Shown: one piece after another, positions 8,463-16,871 of the stretch
Position numbering within the stretch: the first letter of the stretch is position 1
Layout: every line of letters begins with the position of its first letter
Assembly (NCBI GenBank): GCA_041687755.1
Contig: JBDNJM010000043.1
Span: 1-28,693 of the forward strand
Length of the DNA stretch: 28,693 nucleotides
From: JBDNJM01 sp041687755
GTDB taxonomy: Bacteria; Planctomycetota; UBA1135; GCA-002686595
Direction: 5' to 3'
The notes under the pieces: generated by a model
Database searches by the model: none
What the model was told of the DNA's origin: nothing
Seen by the model: only the letters and a program-made list of their open reading frames with translations
Made by a program: the position numbers and the translations under genes

Positions 8463-9491
8463 ATGCACTCCCTCACGACGCTCTTTCCGCTCATCTCGAT
8501 CTCTGCCGGCCTGGCCCTGGCCGCGCACCCGCTCGGGGCCGCCGTGCATCAGGAGACCGCTGCCGGGCTGCGCTTCGCGCCGACGGCCGAAACCGAGCTC
8601 AGCACCGAGTTCAAGCTCTCCGAGTCCACCAACGGAGCCGAGCTCTCTGTCTGGATGAACGGCGCCCAGGTCCCGAGCAGCTTCCTGCCCCAGCTGCAGT
8701 TCGAGTACGCGCTCGAGATCGAGCGCGTGTTCACCGATCGCTCTGCCGTGCTCGTCGACGGCGCGCTGCAGAGCTTCGTGCGCGAGTTCTCAGCTGCCGA
8801 ACGCTCCGGGACGGGCTCGTGGGACTACGGCCAGGGCCCCGGCGCGGAGGACGCCCGCGCGGTCAGCAGGTTCCAGGGCGAGACGCTGCGCTACGAGCTC
8901 GGCGACGACGACGGGTTCCTGGGCACCAACGCCGACGAGGACGGGCCGCAGGCGCCCGACCTCGAGGCCTTCGACGCGCCGGGCTTCGGCTGGTTGCTGG
9001 AGGGCGCCAAGGCCGAGGCCGGCGCGGAGTGGGAGCTGCCCGCAGATCTGCTGGTGCGCCTGCGCTCGATCGGCGGACGCATCGCCGACCCGCTCGAGCT
9101 CGAGGGCGCCGAGTGGATGGACGAGCCCGAGGACGACCAGACCTGGGAGGGTGAGCTGAGCGCGACCTTCGAGCGCGCGGACGGCAACCTGGCGCGCATC
9201 GCGATCGGTGGGCAGACGGTTTCGACCGGCACCCGGGCCACGGACCTCGAGCAGGTGCCCGTCGCCGACGGCACCGCCACCGAGACCGCGTCCACGACCC
9301 ATGTCCTCGAGGGCCTGCTCGTTTGGGACCTCAAGCGCGGCCTCCCGGTCGAGCTGACCCTGACCGACATGTCCGACACCACTCTCGAAACCACCCGGGA
9401 CGAGGGCCAGCCGGGCGCCGACTACCGCAGCGAGCTGCTGTTCGAGGGGAACCTGGAGATCGCGGTCCAATTCACCGCGGAGGCTCGCTGA
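8463..9491 (+). CDS. Secreted protein, unknown function
   Basis: A 342-residue protein starting with a typical signal peptide (MHSLTTLFPLISISAGLALAAHPLGAAVHQ). An upstream in-frame ATG at 8409 would add 18 Pro/Arg-rich residues that spoil the signal, so 8463 is preferred. The mature part is acidic and rich in alternating beta-type sequence (LSTEFKLSESTNGAELSVWMNG; FEGNLEIAVQFTAEAR at the end). It has a Gly/Asp-rich middle (GDDDGFLGTNADEDG) and no cysteine in the mature region. It belongs to no family I recognise. It is probably periplasmic or surface-associated and is transcribed away from pirin. Confidence 0.7.
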   Translation: MHSLTTLFPLISISAGLALAAHPLGAAVHQETAAGLRFAPTAETELSTEFKLSESTNGAELSVWMNGAQVPSSFLPQLQFEYALEIERVFTDRSAVLVDGALQSFVREFSAAERSGTGSWDYGQGPGAEDARAVSRFQGETLRYELGDDDGFLGTNADEDGPQAPDLEAFDAPGFGWLLEGAKAEAGAEWELPADLLVRLRSIGGRIADPLELEGAEWMDEPEDDQTWEGELSATFERADGNLARIAIGGQTVSTGTRATDLEQVPVADGTATETASTTHVLEGLLVWDLKRGLPVELTLTDMSDTTLETTRDEGQPGADYRSELLFEGNLEIAVQFTAEAR

Positions 9492-9536
9492 CGAGGGGTC
9501 GATCGGTCCCGCCGGGACGCGCCTCACCTTTAGGGA

Positions 9537-9555
9537 CGGCCCTGAAGAAGGGCCG
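9537..9555 (+). terminator. GC hairpin downstream of the secreted-protein gene
   Basis: Seven-base perfect stem CGGCCCT / AGGGCCG with a five-base loop, 46 bases after the stop. There is no following T-run, so rho-independent termination is uncertain. Confidence 0.35.
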
Positions 9556-9673
9556 GGACCGGCCGGAGATTTCGCCGCTGTGGATCTTTGGAGGGCAGTT
9601 CCCGGGAGCCACCGCGACCTTGGGCCTAGGATGGGGAGCCCTACGCCCCCCCCCAGACCGGGAAGCGCCCCCC

Positions 9674-11092
9674 ATGCCCACACGAGATTCCGCTGAGGCC
9701 CTCGGCCTGGCCGCCGCCATCGAGCGGGTGGCCGCACGCGCCTTCCCCGCCCCCGGCCCGCTCGCCAACGAGTCGCGCCAGGTGGGCCTCGAGCCCGAGC
9801 GCTTCGGGTTCCGTGTCCACAAGGATGGCAGACCGGGCAACCGCCTGGGCCTGGCCGAAGTCTTCACCGCCTTCAAGCGCCTTGCCGAGTCGGACCCTGA
9901 GGCCGGTCTGCGCCTCACGGGCCCGATGCCGCCGATCGTGCTCTTGCCCAGCGGCGGGACGCTGACGTTCGAGCCCGGCGGGCAGATCGAGCACTCGACG
10001 GCCGTGCACCCCGACGCCTCCACCGCGCTCGACGACGTGCACCGCGTCGCGGACTTGATCGAGAGCGCCTTCGCCTCGGATCCGGACACGATCGAGATGG
10101 TCTCGCTGGGGCTCGACCCCTGGCACACGGCGGAGGACGTGCCGCAGCAGCTCGATCACGGGCGCTACCGCTCCATGGCCGCGTACCTTGAGTCGCGCGG
10201 CCCCTCGGGCGCGATGATGATGCGCCTGTCGTGCAGCCTGCAGGTCAACGTCGACCTCGGCTCGGGCGAGACGCGCAAGCAGCGCTGGGATCTCAGCAAC
10301 CTGCTCAGCCCCGCCCTCGTTGCGTCGTTCTCGACCAGCCCCGAGCTGCCCGGCCAGCTGCGCTACCACTGCCGCCGCGCACGCGTATGGCAGACGATCG
10401 ACGAGACGCGCTCCGGGATCCCGCGCCGCTTCCTCACCGAACCGGACGCCGAGCCCGCTAGCATCTATGCAGACGCCGTGCTCGACGCCGACGTGCTGCT
10501 GTTCCGCGGCGCTGACGTCAAGGGCAGCGACGCCGTCCCGGGGACGATCGGCTTCCGCTTCCGCGACTGGATCGAGAAGGGCCACCCCGACCACGGCTGG
10601 CCGACGCTCGACGACCTGGACTACCATTTGACGACGCTGTTCTTCGAAGTGCGCGCGCGCGGGTTCCTTGAGCTGCGCGGCATCGACGCGCTGCCGGACT
10701 GCTGGCGCCCCGCGGCGACCGCGTTCGTCTCGGGGCTGATGTACGACGACACCGCGCGCGAGGCGGCGCTCGGCCTGATCGGCGAGTGGCGCGGCGATCT
10801 GGACCAACGCTGGAAGCGTTCGGCCGAGCTCGGGCACAGCGACGAAGAACTCAGCGCCGCGACCCGCGACCTCTGGCAGCTCGCCCTGGACGGCTGCGCG
10901 CGCCTCGGCCCTGAGTTCCTCAACGGCCAGCACCTCGCCGAGGCGCGGGCTTACTACGAGCGCTTCCCCAAGGTCGGCCGCGCGCCCGCCTGCGAGCTGC
11001 GGGAAGCCCTGGAAGCCGGTCCGAGCGAGGCGCTGTCTTGGGCCGTGCGGCTCGGCTGCAAGGACGCGCGGGGCGTCGGTGCACGCTCCTGA
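9674..11092 (+). CDS. egtA: Glutamate-cysteine ligase (EgtA type)
   Basis: A 472-residue GCS2-type ligase that joins L-glutamate to L-cysteine with ATP, giving gamma-glutamylcysteine, the sulfur donor for EgtB. Family features include VGLEPERF (Glu40), GGTLTFEPGGQIEHST (about 95-109, with Glu100 and Glu106) and MMMRLSCSLQVNVDLG. Length fits the plant/actinobacterial type. It is the first gene of the egt cluster and its end overlaps egtB by 14 bases. The ATG at 9674 precedes the first family-like sequence; the frame is open upstream to 9323, but that part overlaps the previous gene and has no similarity. The gene might also serve general thiol synthesis, but the context argues for ergothioneine. 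Confidence 0.92.
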   Translation: MPTRDSAEALGLAAAIERVAARAFPAPGPLANESRQVGLEPERFGFRVHKDGRPGNRLGLAEVFTAFKRLAESDPEAGLRLTGPMPPIVLLPSGGTLTFEPGGQIEHSTAVHPDASTALDDVHRVADLIESAFASDPDTIEMVSLGLDPWHTAEDVPQQLDHGRYRSMAAYLESRGPSGAMMMRLSCSLQVNVDLGSGETRKQRWDLSNLLSPALVASFSTSPELPGQLRYHCRRARVWQTIDETRSGIPRRFLTEPDAEPASIYADAVLDADVLLFRGADVKGSDAVPGTIGFRFRDWIEKGHPDHGWPTLDDLDYHLTTLFFEVRARGFLELRGIDALPDCWRPAATAFVSGLMYDDTAREAALGLIGEWRGDLDQRWKRSAELGHSDEELSAATRDLWQLALDGCARLGPEFLNGQHLAEARAYYERFPKVGRAPACELREALEAGPSEALSWAVRLGCKDARGVGARS

Positions 11093-12407
11093 CCCGACCA
11101 TCGAGGCCCCGGCCGAGGTTCGCCGCGGGGCACCCGATCGGGAGCGGATCGCGGCTCGCCTCGTCGAGCTTCGGGAGCGCACGCTCGCGCTGATCGACAC
11201 GTTGTCGGAGCGCGAGCTGCGACGCCAGCCGTGCGACGCACTCGGGCCGCTGCTGTGGGACCTCGGGCACATGGCGCACTTCGAGGAGCTGTGGTGCGTC
11301 CGCGCGCTTGGGCGCCCCCGGGTGGCCCCGCCTGCGGGCTTCACGCACGCCGAACTCGACCATCTGTACGACGCGAGCCAGCAGCCGCGCGAACGCCGCG
11401 AGCGCTTGGCGTTGCCGGATCGAGGGGCATCGCTGGCGTACCTCGAGCGGGTCCGCGCGGCCACCCTCGCCGCTCTGCAAGAGCGCGCTGCAGTGCCACA
11501 GAAACTGGGCGCCAACGGGTTCATCTGGAGCCTCATGACCGGGCACGAGGCGCAGCACCAGGAGACGCTGCTGCAGAGCCTTGAGGCGTTGGGGCAGCAC
11601 TGGTCCCTCCCCGGCCTGCGAGACCGCGCTTTTCCAAAAGCTCCCGTCCACGACCTCGCACGCGCGTCGATCCCCGCGGGGCGCTACCCGATCGGCTCGA
11701 CGTCCCACGCCCCCTACGACAACGAACGGCCGGCCTTCGCGATGCAGCTCGAGGCGTTCGAGATCGATCGCTATCCCGTCAGCAACCGCCGCTACGCCGA
11801 TTTCGTCGCCGAGGGTGGCTACGCGCAGCAAGACCTGTGGAGCCCCGAGGGCTGGGCCTGGCGCCAGGCCGAGCGCATCGAGCTGCCGCTGTACTGGGAG
11901 CGCATCGGCAGCGCGCTGCGCGTGCGCCGCCGCGGCTGCCTGCAGGAACTGAGTCTGGGCGAGCCCGCGCAGCACGTGTCGCACCACGAGGCCGAGGCCT
12001 TCGCGCGCTGGAGCGGCGGGCGCCTGCCCACGGAGTTCGAGTGGGAAGCAGCCGCAAGCTTCGACCCAGCCACCGGCGAGCGCTGCAGCGACCGCGGCCA
12101 CGGCCACACCGGACTGCAGTCCGGCCCGAGCGAACTCGGCCGCAGCGGCAACGCGCCCTCGCCCTTCGGGCTCTACGACCTGCACGGCGCCGTCTACCAG
12201 TGGACCGCGAGCCCCCTCGAGGGCTACGCGGGGTTCCGCGCGTTCCCCTACGTCCAGTACTCACAGGTCTTCTTTGGCCGCCGTTACCGCGTGCTGCGCG
12301 GCTCCTCCTGGGCTGCCGCCTCTGAGCTGCGCCACAACGCTTACCGCAACTGGGACCTGCAGCGCCGGCGCCAGATGTTCTGCGGGCTGCGCCTGGCCTG
12401 GAGCTGA
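11079..12407 (+). CDS. egtB: Ergothioneine biosynthesis protein EgtB (iron-dependent sulfoxide synthase)
   Basis: A 442-residue enzyme that uses O2 and non-heme iron to link hercynine to gamma-glutamylcysteine, forming the sulfoxide. The N-terminal DinB-like domain carries the three iron-ligand histidines: His64 in DLGHMAHFEE, and His156 and His160 in GHEAQHQE. The C-terminal half (about 195-440) is the FGE-sulfatase/C-type-lectin domain: PAGRYPIGS, FEIDRYPVSNRRYADFV, RLPTEFEWEAAA, PFGLYDLHGAVYQWT and RVLRGSSW ending in GLRLAWS. The start is a GTG at 11079 inside the end of egtA, suggesting translational coupling. The presence of egtA and egtC next to it points to gamma-glutamylcysteine rather than free cysteine as the thiol substrate. 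Confidence 0.95.
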   Translation: MHAPDPTIEAPAEVRRGAPDRERIAARLVELRERTLALIDTLSERELRRQPCDALGPLLWDLGHMAHFEELWCVRALGRPRVAPPAGFTHAELDHLYDASQQPRERRERLALPDRGASLAYLERVRAATLAALQERAAVPQKLGANGFIWSLMTGHEAQHQETLLQSLEALGQHWSLPGLRDRAFPKAPVHDLARASIPAGRYPIGSTSHAPYDNERPAFAMQLEAFEIDRYPVSNRRYADFVAEGGYAQQDLWSPEGWAWRQAERIELPLYWERIGSALRVRRRGCLQELSLGEPAQHVSHHEAEAFARWSGGRLPTEFEWEAAASFDPATGERCSDRGHGHTGLQSGPSELGRSGNAPSPFGLYDLHGAVYQWTASPLEGYAGFRAFPYVQYSQVFFGRRYRVLRGSSWAAASELRHNAYRNWDLQRRRQMFCGLRLAWS

Positions 12408-12412
12408 ACAGC

Positions 12413-13180
12413 ATGTGCCGCATGGCCGCCTACGCGGGCCCGCCCGCGCCCGTGAACCTACTTTTCTCGAGCCTCCCGCACGGGCTCGAACGGCAGGCGT
12501 ACCAGCCCAAGCAACTGCTGTCGGGGCACGTCAACGTGGACGGCACGGGGCTCGTCTGCTGGCCGGAGGGGGCGCGGGCGCCGCTGCGGCACGCGAGCGA
12601 GCTGCCGCCCTGGAACGACGCCAACTTGATCGCGCTCGGAGCCTCGCTGTCGAGCGGCCTGCAGCTCGCCGCCGTGCGTTCGGCCACGCCCGGTCAGGCC
12701 TCTGGACCCGCCGCCGCAGCGCCGCTCCTCAAGAACGGGCTCGCCCTGTCCCACAACGGCTTCGTGACCGATTTCCAGGGCGCCGGACTGCCAGCCCTGC
12801 TGCGCGCGCTGCCCGAGGAGCGCTGGGGCTCGGCTGCCTCCTGGACCGATTCGGGGCTCATGTTCGAGCATTTGTTGCATGTCCGAGCCCAGTCCCCGGA
12901 CGCTTCTCTGGCTGAGTCTCTAGAGCGCGCTTTGGCGCGAATCACCGCAATCGTAGCCGCAGAAGGCCTTTCGGCTCGACTCGACGTCATCGTGTGCGAC
13001 GGGCTGCAGCTAGTCGCGGCGAGACGTGCGGTAGGGCTGGAGTCCAACACGCTGTATCGTGCGGGGACGCCCAACGGCGGAATCTACGTCGCCTCCGAAC
13101 CCCTGGACGCGGCCCTCGACTGGAGCGCTCTCGCGCCCGACGAGGTCTGGATTCACGCCATCGAGCGCGCCGCGCCGTAG
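12413..13180 (+). CDS. egtC: Gamma-glutamyl-hercynylcysteine sulfoxide amidohydrolase EgtC
   Basis: A 255-residue class II glutamine amidotransferase-fold hydrolase that removes the gamma-glutamyl group from the EgtB product. Cys2 is positioned to become the N-terminal nucleophile once Met is cleaved (MCRMAAYAGPP). Further family features are HVNVDGTGLVCW, LAAVRSATPG and ALSHNGFVTDF. It begins five bases after egtB, consistent with one operon. Actinobacterial EgtC has NADGWG where this has NVDGTG, a modest change near the active site. The assignment rests on both motif and context. Confidence 0.92.
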   Translation: MCRMAAYAGPPAPVNLLFSSLPHGLERQAYQPKQLLSGHVNVDGTGLVCWPEGARAPLRHASELPPWNDANLIALGASLSSGLQLAAVRSATPGQASGPAAAAPLLKNGLALSHNGFVTDFQGAGLPALLRALPEERWGSAASWTDSGLMFEHLLHVRAQSPDASLAESLERALARITAIVAAEGLSARLDVIVCDGLQLVAARRAVGLESNTLYRAGTPNGGIYVASEPLDAALDWSALAPDEVWIHAIERAAP

Positions 13181-13197
13181 GCCCCGGGCGCGCCGCC

Positions 13198-13242
13198 CTT
13201 CGGATCGCCCCCCCTCCGGATCGTCCCCTCCTTCGGATCGCC
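13198..13242. repeat. Short tandem repeat between egtC and egtD
   Basis: Three copies of a CTYCGGATCG core begin at 13198, 13214 and 13231, separated by C-rich sequence (period 16-17 bases). They lie in the 110-base egtC-egtD gap. No stable hairpin is evident, so this may be slippage or a binding-site array. Confidence 0.5.
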
Positions 13243-13290
13243 GCTGTGCAACCCACGTTGCGCGCCGCTCCGCCCCACCTCTCAGCCCGC

Positions 13291-14274
13291 ATGGCTCTCT
13301 CAGCAACTCGTATTCAAGTCCAGCGCCTCTCGGCCCTCCCCGGCGACAAGCTCGACGAGCACGCGGTGATCATCGAGATGCTCAGCCGCACGCCGCCGGA
13401 GGCCAGCCCGAAGTTCCTCTACGACGCGCTCGGCTCCGAAATCTTCGAGGCCATCACCGAGGCGCCCGAGTACTACCCCACGCGCGCGGAGACCGAGATT
13501 CTCGAGGCCAACGCCGAGCGCATCATGGCCCGTGTCCGGCCGGACGAGTTCCTCGAACTCGGCTCAGGGGCCTCGCGCAAGACGCGGCTGCTGATCGAAG
13601 CGATGGAGCACAACGGCGGCCACCGCTACGTGCCCTTCGACGTCAGCGAGCAAGCCGTGCGCGACGCGGCCGACGTGCTCTGCAGCGACTACCCCTGGCT
13701 GCAGGTGCATGGGCTAGTCGGCGACTTCCACGCGGACATCAAGGGCGTGCCCCACGAGGGCCGGCGCCTCATCGCGTTTTTGGGGTCCACCATCGGCAAC
13801 CTGTACCGACCCCAGCGAGCGTCGTTTCTCTCCATGGTGCGCCGCCTGCTCAGCGACCAAGACGAGTTTCTGATCGGGTTCGATCTCGTCAAAGCGACGG
13901 ACGTTCTCGAGGCCGCGTACAACGATGCGGGCGGGGTCACCAAGGCGTTCACGATGAACGCCCTGACCGTGCTGAACCGCCGGCTCGACGCGAACTTCAA
14001 GCCCGAGCAGTTCGAGTACCGCGGCGTGTGGGACCCCGCCGAGTCGTGGATCGAGATGCGCCTCATCGCTCGGGAGGACGTGGCCGTGCGCTTCGAGAAG
14101 CTTGGACTCGACCTCGTCATTCCGAGCGGGCAGCACCTGCGAACCGAGGTCTCGACCAAGTTCACGATCGAGGCGATGACCGCCGAACTGGCGGAAGCGG
14201 GACTCAAGCCGATCGAATGGCTCAAGGACAAGGCCGGCCGCTTCTGCGTCGCGCTCGCCCGCGCCGCCCAGTAG
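13291..14274 (+). CDS. egtD: L-histidine N(alpha)-methyltransferase EgtD
   Basis: A 327-residue SAM-dependent enzyme that trimethylates the alpha-amino group of histidine to hercynine. Visible family features are FLYDALGSEIFEAITEAPEYYPTR at the N-terminus, the SAM loop ELGSGASRKTRLL, YVPFDVSEQA, FLGSTIGNLY (substrate-binding Asn), DLVKATDVLEAAYNDAGGVT and HLRTEVSTKFT near the end (the Glu that holds the histidine amine). The ATG at 13291 precedes MALSATRIQVQRL; longer readings add only Arg/Pro-rich sequence. It is the last gene of the egt cluster; no egtE-like PLP lyase follows. Confidence 0.96.
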   Translation: MALSATRIQVQRLSALPGDKLDEHAVIIEMLSRTPPEASPKFLYDALGSEIFEAITEAPEYYPTRAETEILEANAERIMARVRPDEFLELGSGASRKTRLLIEAMEHNGGHRYVPFDVSEQAVRDAADVLCSDYPWLQVHGLVGDFHADIKGVPHEGRRLIAFLGSTIGNLYRPQRASFLSMVRRLLSDQDEFLIGFDLVKATDVLEAAYNDAGGVTKAFTMNALTVLNRRLDANFKPEQFEYRGVWDPAESWIEMRLIAREDVAVRFEKLGLDLVIPSGQHLRTEVSTKFTIEAMTAELAEAGLKPIEWLKDKAGRFCVALARAAQ

Positions 14275-14485
14275 AGGGTCCGAGTAAGGGCACGGAGCAG
14301 CACCCGCCGACGGAGCGCGCTCGAGGGTCCTGGCCCGGGTCCTGAACCGCTCGAAGGCCCGCGCCCTGGATGGGCCCCACGCCCCCCCCCCAAGCCCCCG
14401 AGCAAGGGCCTCTCCCAGGTCAACGCAGAGAAGTCCGGGGACGGACCCGAACGCCCGGGGCCGATCCCTTACGATTGGGGAAGTC

Positions 14486-15280
14486 ATGACCTCCCTCGTC
14501 CCCATCGTGCGCAGCCTGGAGCGGCGCTTCCTCGTGCTGCTCCGGACCCCCGTCCAGAGCCTGCGGGAGACGCTCCCTAAGGGAGCGGAACCCGTCGAAC
14601 GTTCGGGATCGGGGTTCTTGGTGCTCGACTACCGCCAGCGCTGCCCGCTCGAGGTGGGCCCGTGGGCGCTCGGGCCCGGCTCGATCCAGCTCGCCCTCGG
14701 GGTTCCCGTCCGGCGCCAGCGCGCCGAGGGCCAGGAGCACAAGGTTGGCCTCTGGATCGCGCGCCGCTGGGACGACTGGAAGCTGCGCCGCCACCTGCCG
14801 GACCGCTTCTTCACCCCGCGCACGCCGCGCCCGGCCGAGTTCAACTACGTCGAGCACGAGCTGCAGATCGAGCTGGAGGTGCGCTCCGAGGGCGTCCGGC
14901 AGCTCTACCTGCGCGCCGAGGCCCAGGGCCACTTCGGCGACTCGCTGTTCACCTCGCGCGCGGACGCCGAGCGCGAACTCGGCAGCTGGTCCCGCGACAT
15001 CGACGCCCCGACCCTGCCGCGGCCGCTCTCGGAGGAAGTGCCGCAACCGCTGATCGCGACTCAAGAGAGCTGCCTCCAGCCGCTGCACAGCCACGCCCTG
15101 CAATCCGCCGCCATCCCGCAGGCCTTCGGAAACGCGGAGGTCGAATTCGACTGCGCCTTCCGCGTCGCCCGCCGCCACATGCAGCCGCTGGCCCTCTCGC
15201 CGCTGCGCAACTGGCGCGAACTCCAGCGCCGCCGGCGCTTCTCCGCCCCGCCTGAGGGAGCCTGTTCGGTCGCTGGCTGA
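14486..15280 (+). CDS. Conserved-looking protein, unknown function
   Basis: A 264-residue soluble protein with no signal peptide, rich in Arg and aromatic residues. Notable stretches are FLVLDYRQRCPLEVGPWALGPG, VGLWIARRWDDWKLRRHLPDRFF and ELQIELEVRSEGVRQLYLRAEAQGHFGDSLF. They look like a mixed alpha/beta domain. I cannot assign a family. The ATG at 14486 is preceded by a weak purine-rich GGGGAAG. The PP2C phosphatase starts 10 bases after its stop, so the two are probably co-transcribed. The 211 bases between egtD and this gene show only GC-rich and poly-C sequence. Confidence 0.6.
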   Translation: MTSLVPIVRSLERRFLVLLRTPVQSLRETLPKGAEPVERSGSGFLVLDYRQRCPLEVGPWALGPGSIQLALGVPVRRQRAEGQEHKVGLWIARRWDDWKLRRHLPDRFFTPRTPRPAEFNYVEHELQIELEVRSEGVRQLYLRAEAQGHFGDSLFTSRADAERELGSWSRDIDAPTLPRPLSEEVPQPLIATQESCLQPLHSHALQSAAIPQAFGNAEVEFDCAFRVARRHMQPLALSPLRNWRELQRRRRFSAPPEGACSVAG

Positions 15281-15290
15281 ACCCTCCTAG

Positions 15291-16154
15291 GTGACCGAGG
15301 TCCACCCCGCTCCGGACGATCAGCGCAACGAGGTTCGCCCCAATCCCCTGGGGTCCCGCGAGGGGCTGCTGTACGGGCTCCCGGACCTCTCCGGCGTCGA
15401 GTTTCAGCTGGGCCCTGGCAACGTGAACGCCCACCTGCTCGCCAGCCCGTCCCGCCCCCACCGGAACGAGGATGCCCTGCTCGTCGCCTCCCTGGGGCCG
15501 GCTGCCGTGCTGGCCGTCGCCGATGGCGTCGGCGGACTGCCCGACGGCGACCTGGCGGCGAAGACCGCGCTCGAGGCCCTGGAAGACGCCGTCCGCCGCC
15601 CCGGAGCCAGCAACGACCCCAACGCGCTGCGCGCGGCGATCCTGGCGGGCTTCGACAACGCCGACGCCCAGGTGGACGCCATGAGCGGCGCCACGACCCT
15701 GACCGTCGTCGAGCTCTGGCCCGGCGGCTTCCGCACGTACAACGCGGGCGACACCGCGGCCCTGGTCATCGACCGGGCCGGAGCGGAGCTGTACCGCACG
15801 GTCTCCCACAGCCCGGTGGGTTATGCCCTCGAGGCCGGGCTGCTCGACGAATCCCAGGCCCTGCGCCACGGCGCGCGACACGTGATCAGCAACTGCCTCG
15901 GGCAGGGCTGCCTGCGCATCGAGATGGGCACCCTCCTAAAGATCGGCCCTGGCCGACGCATCGTGCTGGCGAGCGATGGCCTGTTCGACAACCTCGCGCG
16001 CTTCGAGGTCGCCGGCCACCTGGCCGGCCGCAGCCTCGACCGGGCGACGGCGGGGCTGGCCGAGGGGGCGCGCACCCGCATGCGGAACCCCAGCGCGTCA
16101 CGCCCCAGCAAGCCGGACGACATGGGGCTGATCGTGTTCGAGCCCACGGAGTAG
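15291..16154 (+). CDS. PP2C-family protein serine/threonine phosphatase
   Basis: A 287-residue metal-dependent phosphatase of the PPM family. The metal-binding motifs appear in order: RNED (Asp61), VADGVGG (Asp78), GATTLTVV (about 133-140), SDGLFDN (Asp229) and KPDDMGLIVF (Asp276/Asp277). It would remove phosphate from Ser/Thr proteins in the cytoplasm. No kinase is encoded nearby, so the partner is unknown. The start is a GTG at 15291 directly after the previous gene. The first ~45 residues are a poorly conserved extension. It ends two bases before a large palindrome shared with the convergent VOC gene. Confidence 0.9.
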   Translation: MTEVHPAPDDQRNEVRPNPLGSREGLLYGLPDLSGVEFQLGPGNVNAHLLASPSRPHRNEDALLVASLGPAAVLAVADGVGGLPDGDLAAKTALEALEDAVRRPGASNDPNALRAAILAGFDNADAQVDAMSGATTLTVVELWPGGFRTYNAGDTAALVIDRAGAELYRTVSHSPVGYALEAGLLDESQALRHGARHVISNCLGQGCLRIEMGTLLKIGPGRRIVLASDGLFDNLARFEVAGHLAGRSLDRATAGLAEGARTRMRNPSASRPSKPDDMGLIVFEPTE

Positions 16155-16156
16155 CT

Positions 16157-16283
16157 GCGGAATAAGGTGTCGGATCAATTCCATCATTCTTCTCCGGGCT
16201 AATTCCCAAACAACTTCATCCGGAAGTCGTTTGGGAATCAGCCCGGAGAAGAATGATGGGATTGATCCGACACCTTATTCCGC
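16157..16283. repeat. 127-bp near-perfect palindrome between convergent genes (REP/MITE-like)
   Basis: Arms 16157-16211 and 16229-16283 pair over 55 bases with two mismatches (16180/16260 and 16201/16239). A further five base pairs (16213-16217 with 16223-16227) leave a five-base loop. Each outer end reads GCGGAATAAGGTGTCGGATC. The GGTGTC-type ends resemble short palindromes associated with IS200/REP-type tyrosine transposases. It sits between the stops of the PP2C gene and the VOC gene, and the VOC stop codon (TAA, 16275-16277) lies within the right arm. In RNA it would form a very long hairpin in either direction, so it may act as a bidirectional terminator or a 3'-end stabiliser. Confidence 0.92.
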
Positions 16284-16724
16284 CGCGAACAGCCGGGCCT
16301 CGTCCTTGAAGGCCTTGAACTCGATCGCGTTCCCGGCGGGGTCCCGGAAAAACATCGTCGCCTGCTCCCCCACCTGCCCCGCGAACCGCACCTTCGGCTC
16401 CAGCAGGAACTCGGTGCCGGCGACGGTCAAGCGCTCCGCCAGGCGATGGAACGCTTCCCACCCCAGCACCAAGCCGAAGTGGCGCACGGGCACGGCATCG
16501 CCGTCCACGGCAGAGCGATCGTCGCGGGCTCCAGCCCCCTCCGCCCTCAGGTGCGCGGTGATCTGGTGCCCGCCGAAGTCGAAGTCGATCCAGCGCTCGG
16601 AGCGCCGACCGACGCGGCAACCGAGCAGCCCCGAGTAGAACCGCTCGGCCGCCGCCAGGTCATCGATGGGGAACGCCAGATGGAACGGACGCGCGTCCTG
16701 CAGACCATCAGACGCGTTCGACAT
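16275..16724 (-). CDS. VOC-family (glyoxalase/dioxygenase-fold) protein
   Basis: A 149-residue single-module-pair VOC protein. The first beta-alpha-beta unit is HLAFPIDDLAAAERFYSGLLGCRVGRRSERWIDFDFGGHQI. The second starts at RHFGLVLGWEAFHRLAERL and ends with MFFRDPAGNAIEFKAF, where the final Glu is the usual metal ligand; His57-type and His-X ligands are plausible in the first module. The reaction is unknown; such proteins include glyoxalases, dioxygenases and resistance proteins. The ATG at 16724 has a good GGAGG six bases upstream, rare in this window; a longer frame to 16850 is not needed. The stop and last codons overlap the big palindrome. Confidence 0.85.
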   Translation of the reverse strand: MSNASDGLQDARPFHLAFPIDDLAAAERFYSGLLGCRVGRRSERWIDFDFGGHQITAHLRAEGAGARDDRSAVDGDAVPVRHFGLVLGWEAFHRLAERLTVAGTEFLLEPKVRFAGQVGEQATMFFRDPAGNAIEFKAFKDEARLFAAE

Positions 16725-16745
16725 GCCGTCCTCCTGCTTCATAGA

Positions 16746-16871
16746 GTGTGAACCAGTCTGTGCAGCGCATTCCGTGAGCGCTCTGTGCGCTCCAGCGGCG
16801 CCAGCCGATGGGCCAGAAGGCAACTGAGATGCCAGTCGGCTGGGCAGCACAACTTATTCACAGCCTCTCAG
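16746..16871. repeat. Structured 126-bp repeat, copy 1 (downstream of leuB)
   Basis: It aligns without gaps to 18324-18449; by hand count 94 of 126 positions match, and 42 of 53 in the part nearer the leu genes. The ends are inverted (TGTGAA at 16747-16752 pairs with TTCACA at 16857-16862), followed by GTGC/GCAC. Inner stems are AGCGC/GCGCT (16764-16768 with 16778-16782), CCAGCCGA/TCGGCTGG (16801-16808 with 16836-16843) and GGCA/TGCC inside. The right end overlaps the leuB stop. It could be a MITE/REP-type element or a 3'-UTR RNA structure. Confidence 0.85.

Noticed and set aside
9323..9673. N-terminal extension of EgtA
   Set aside because: It overlaps the previous gene, is Arg/Gly-rich, and has no ligase similarity.
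16746..16871. tRNA or known riboswitch
   Set aside because: It is strongly folded but lacks tRNA arm consensus and any riboswitch core I know. The partner copy shows it is a repeat.
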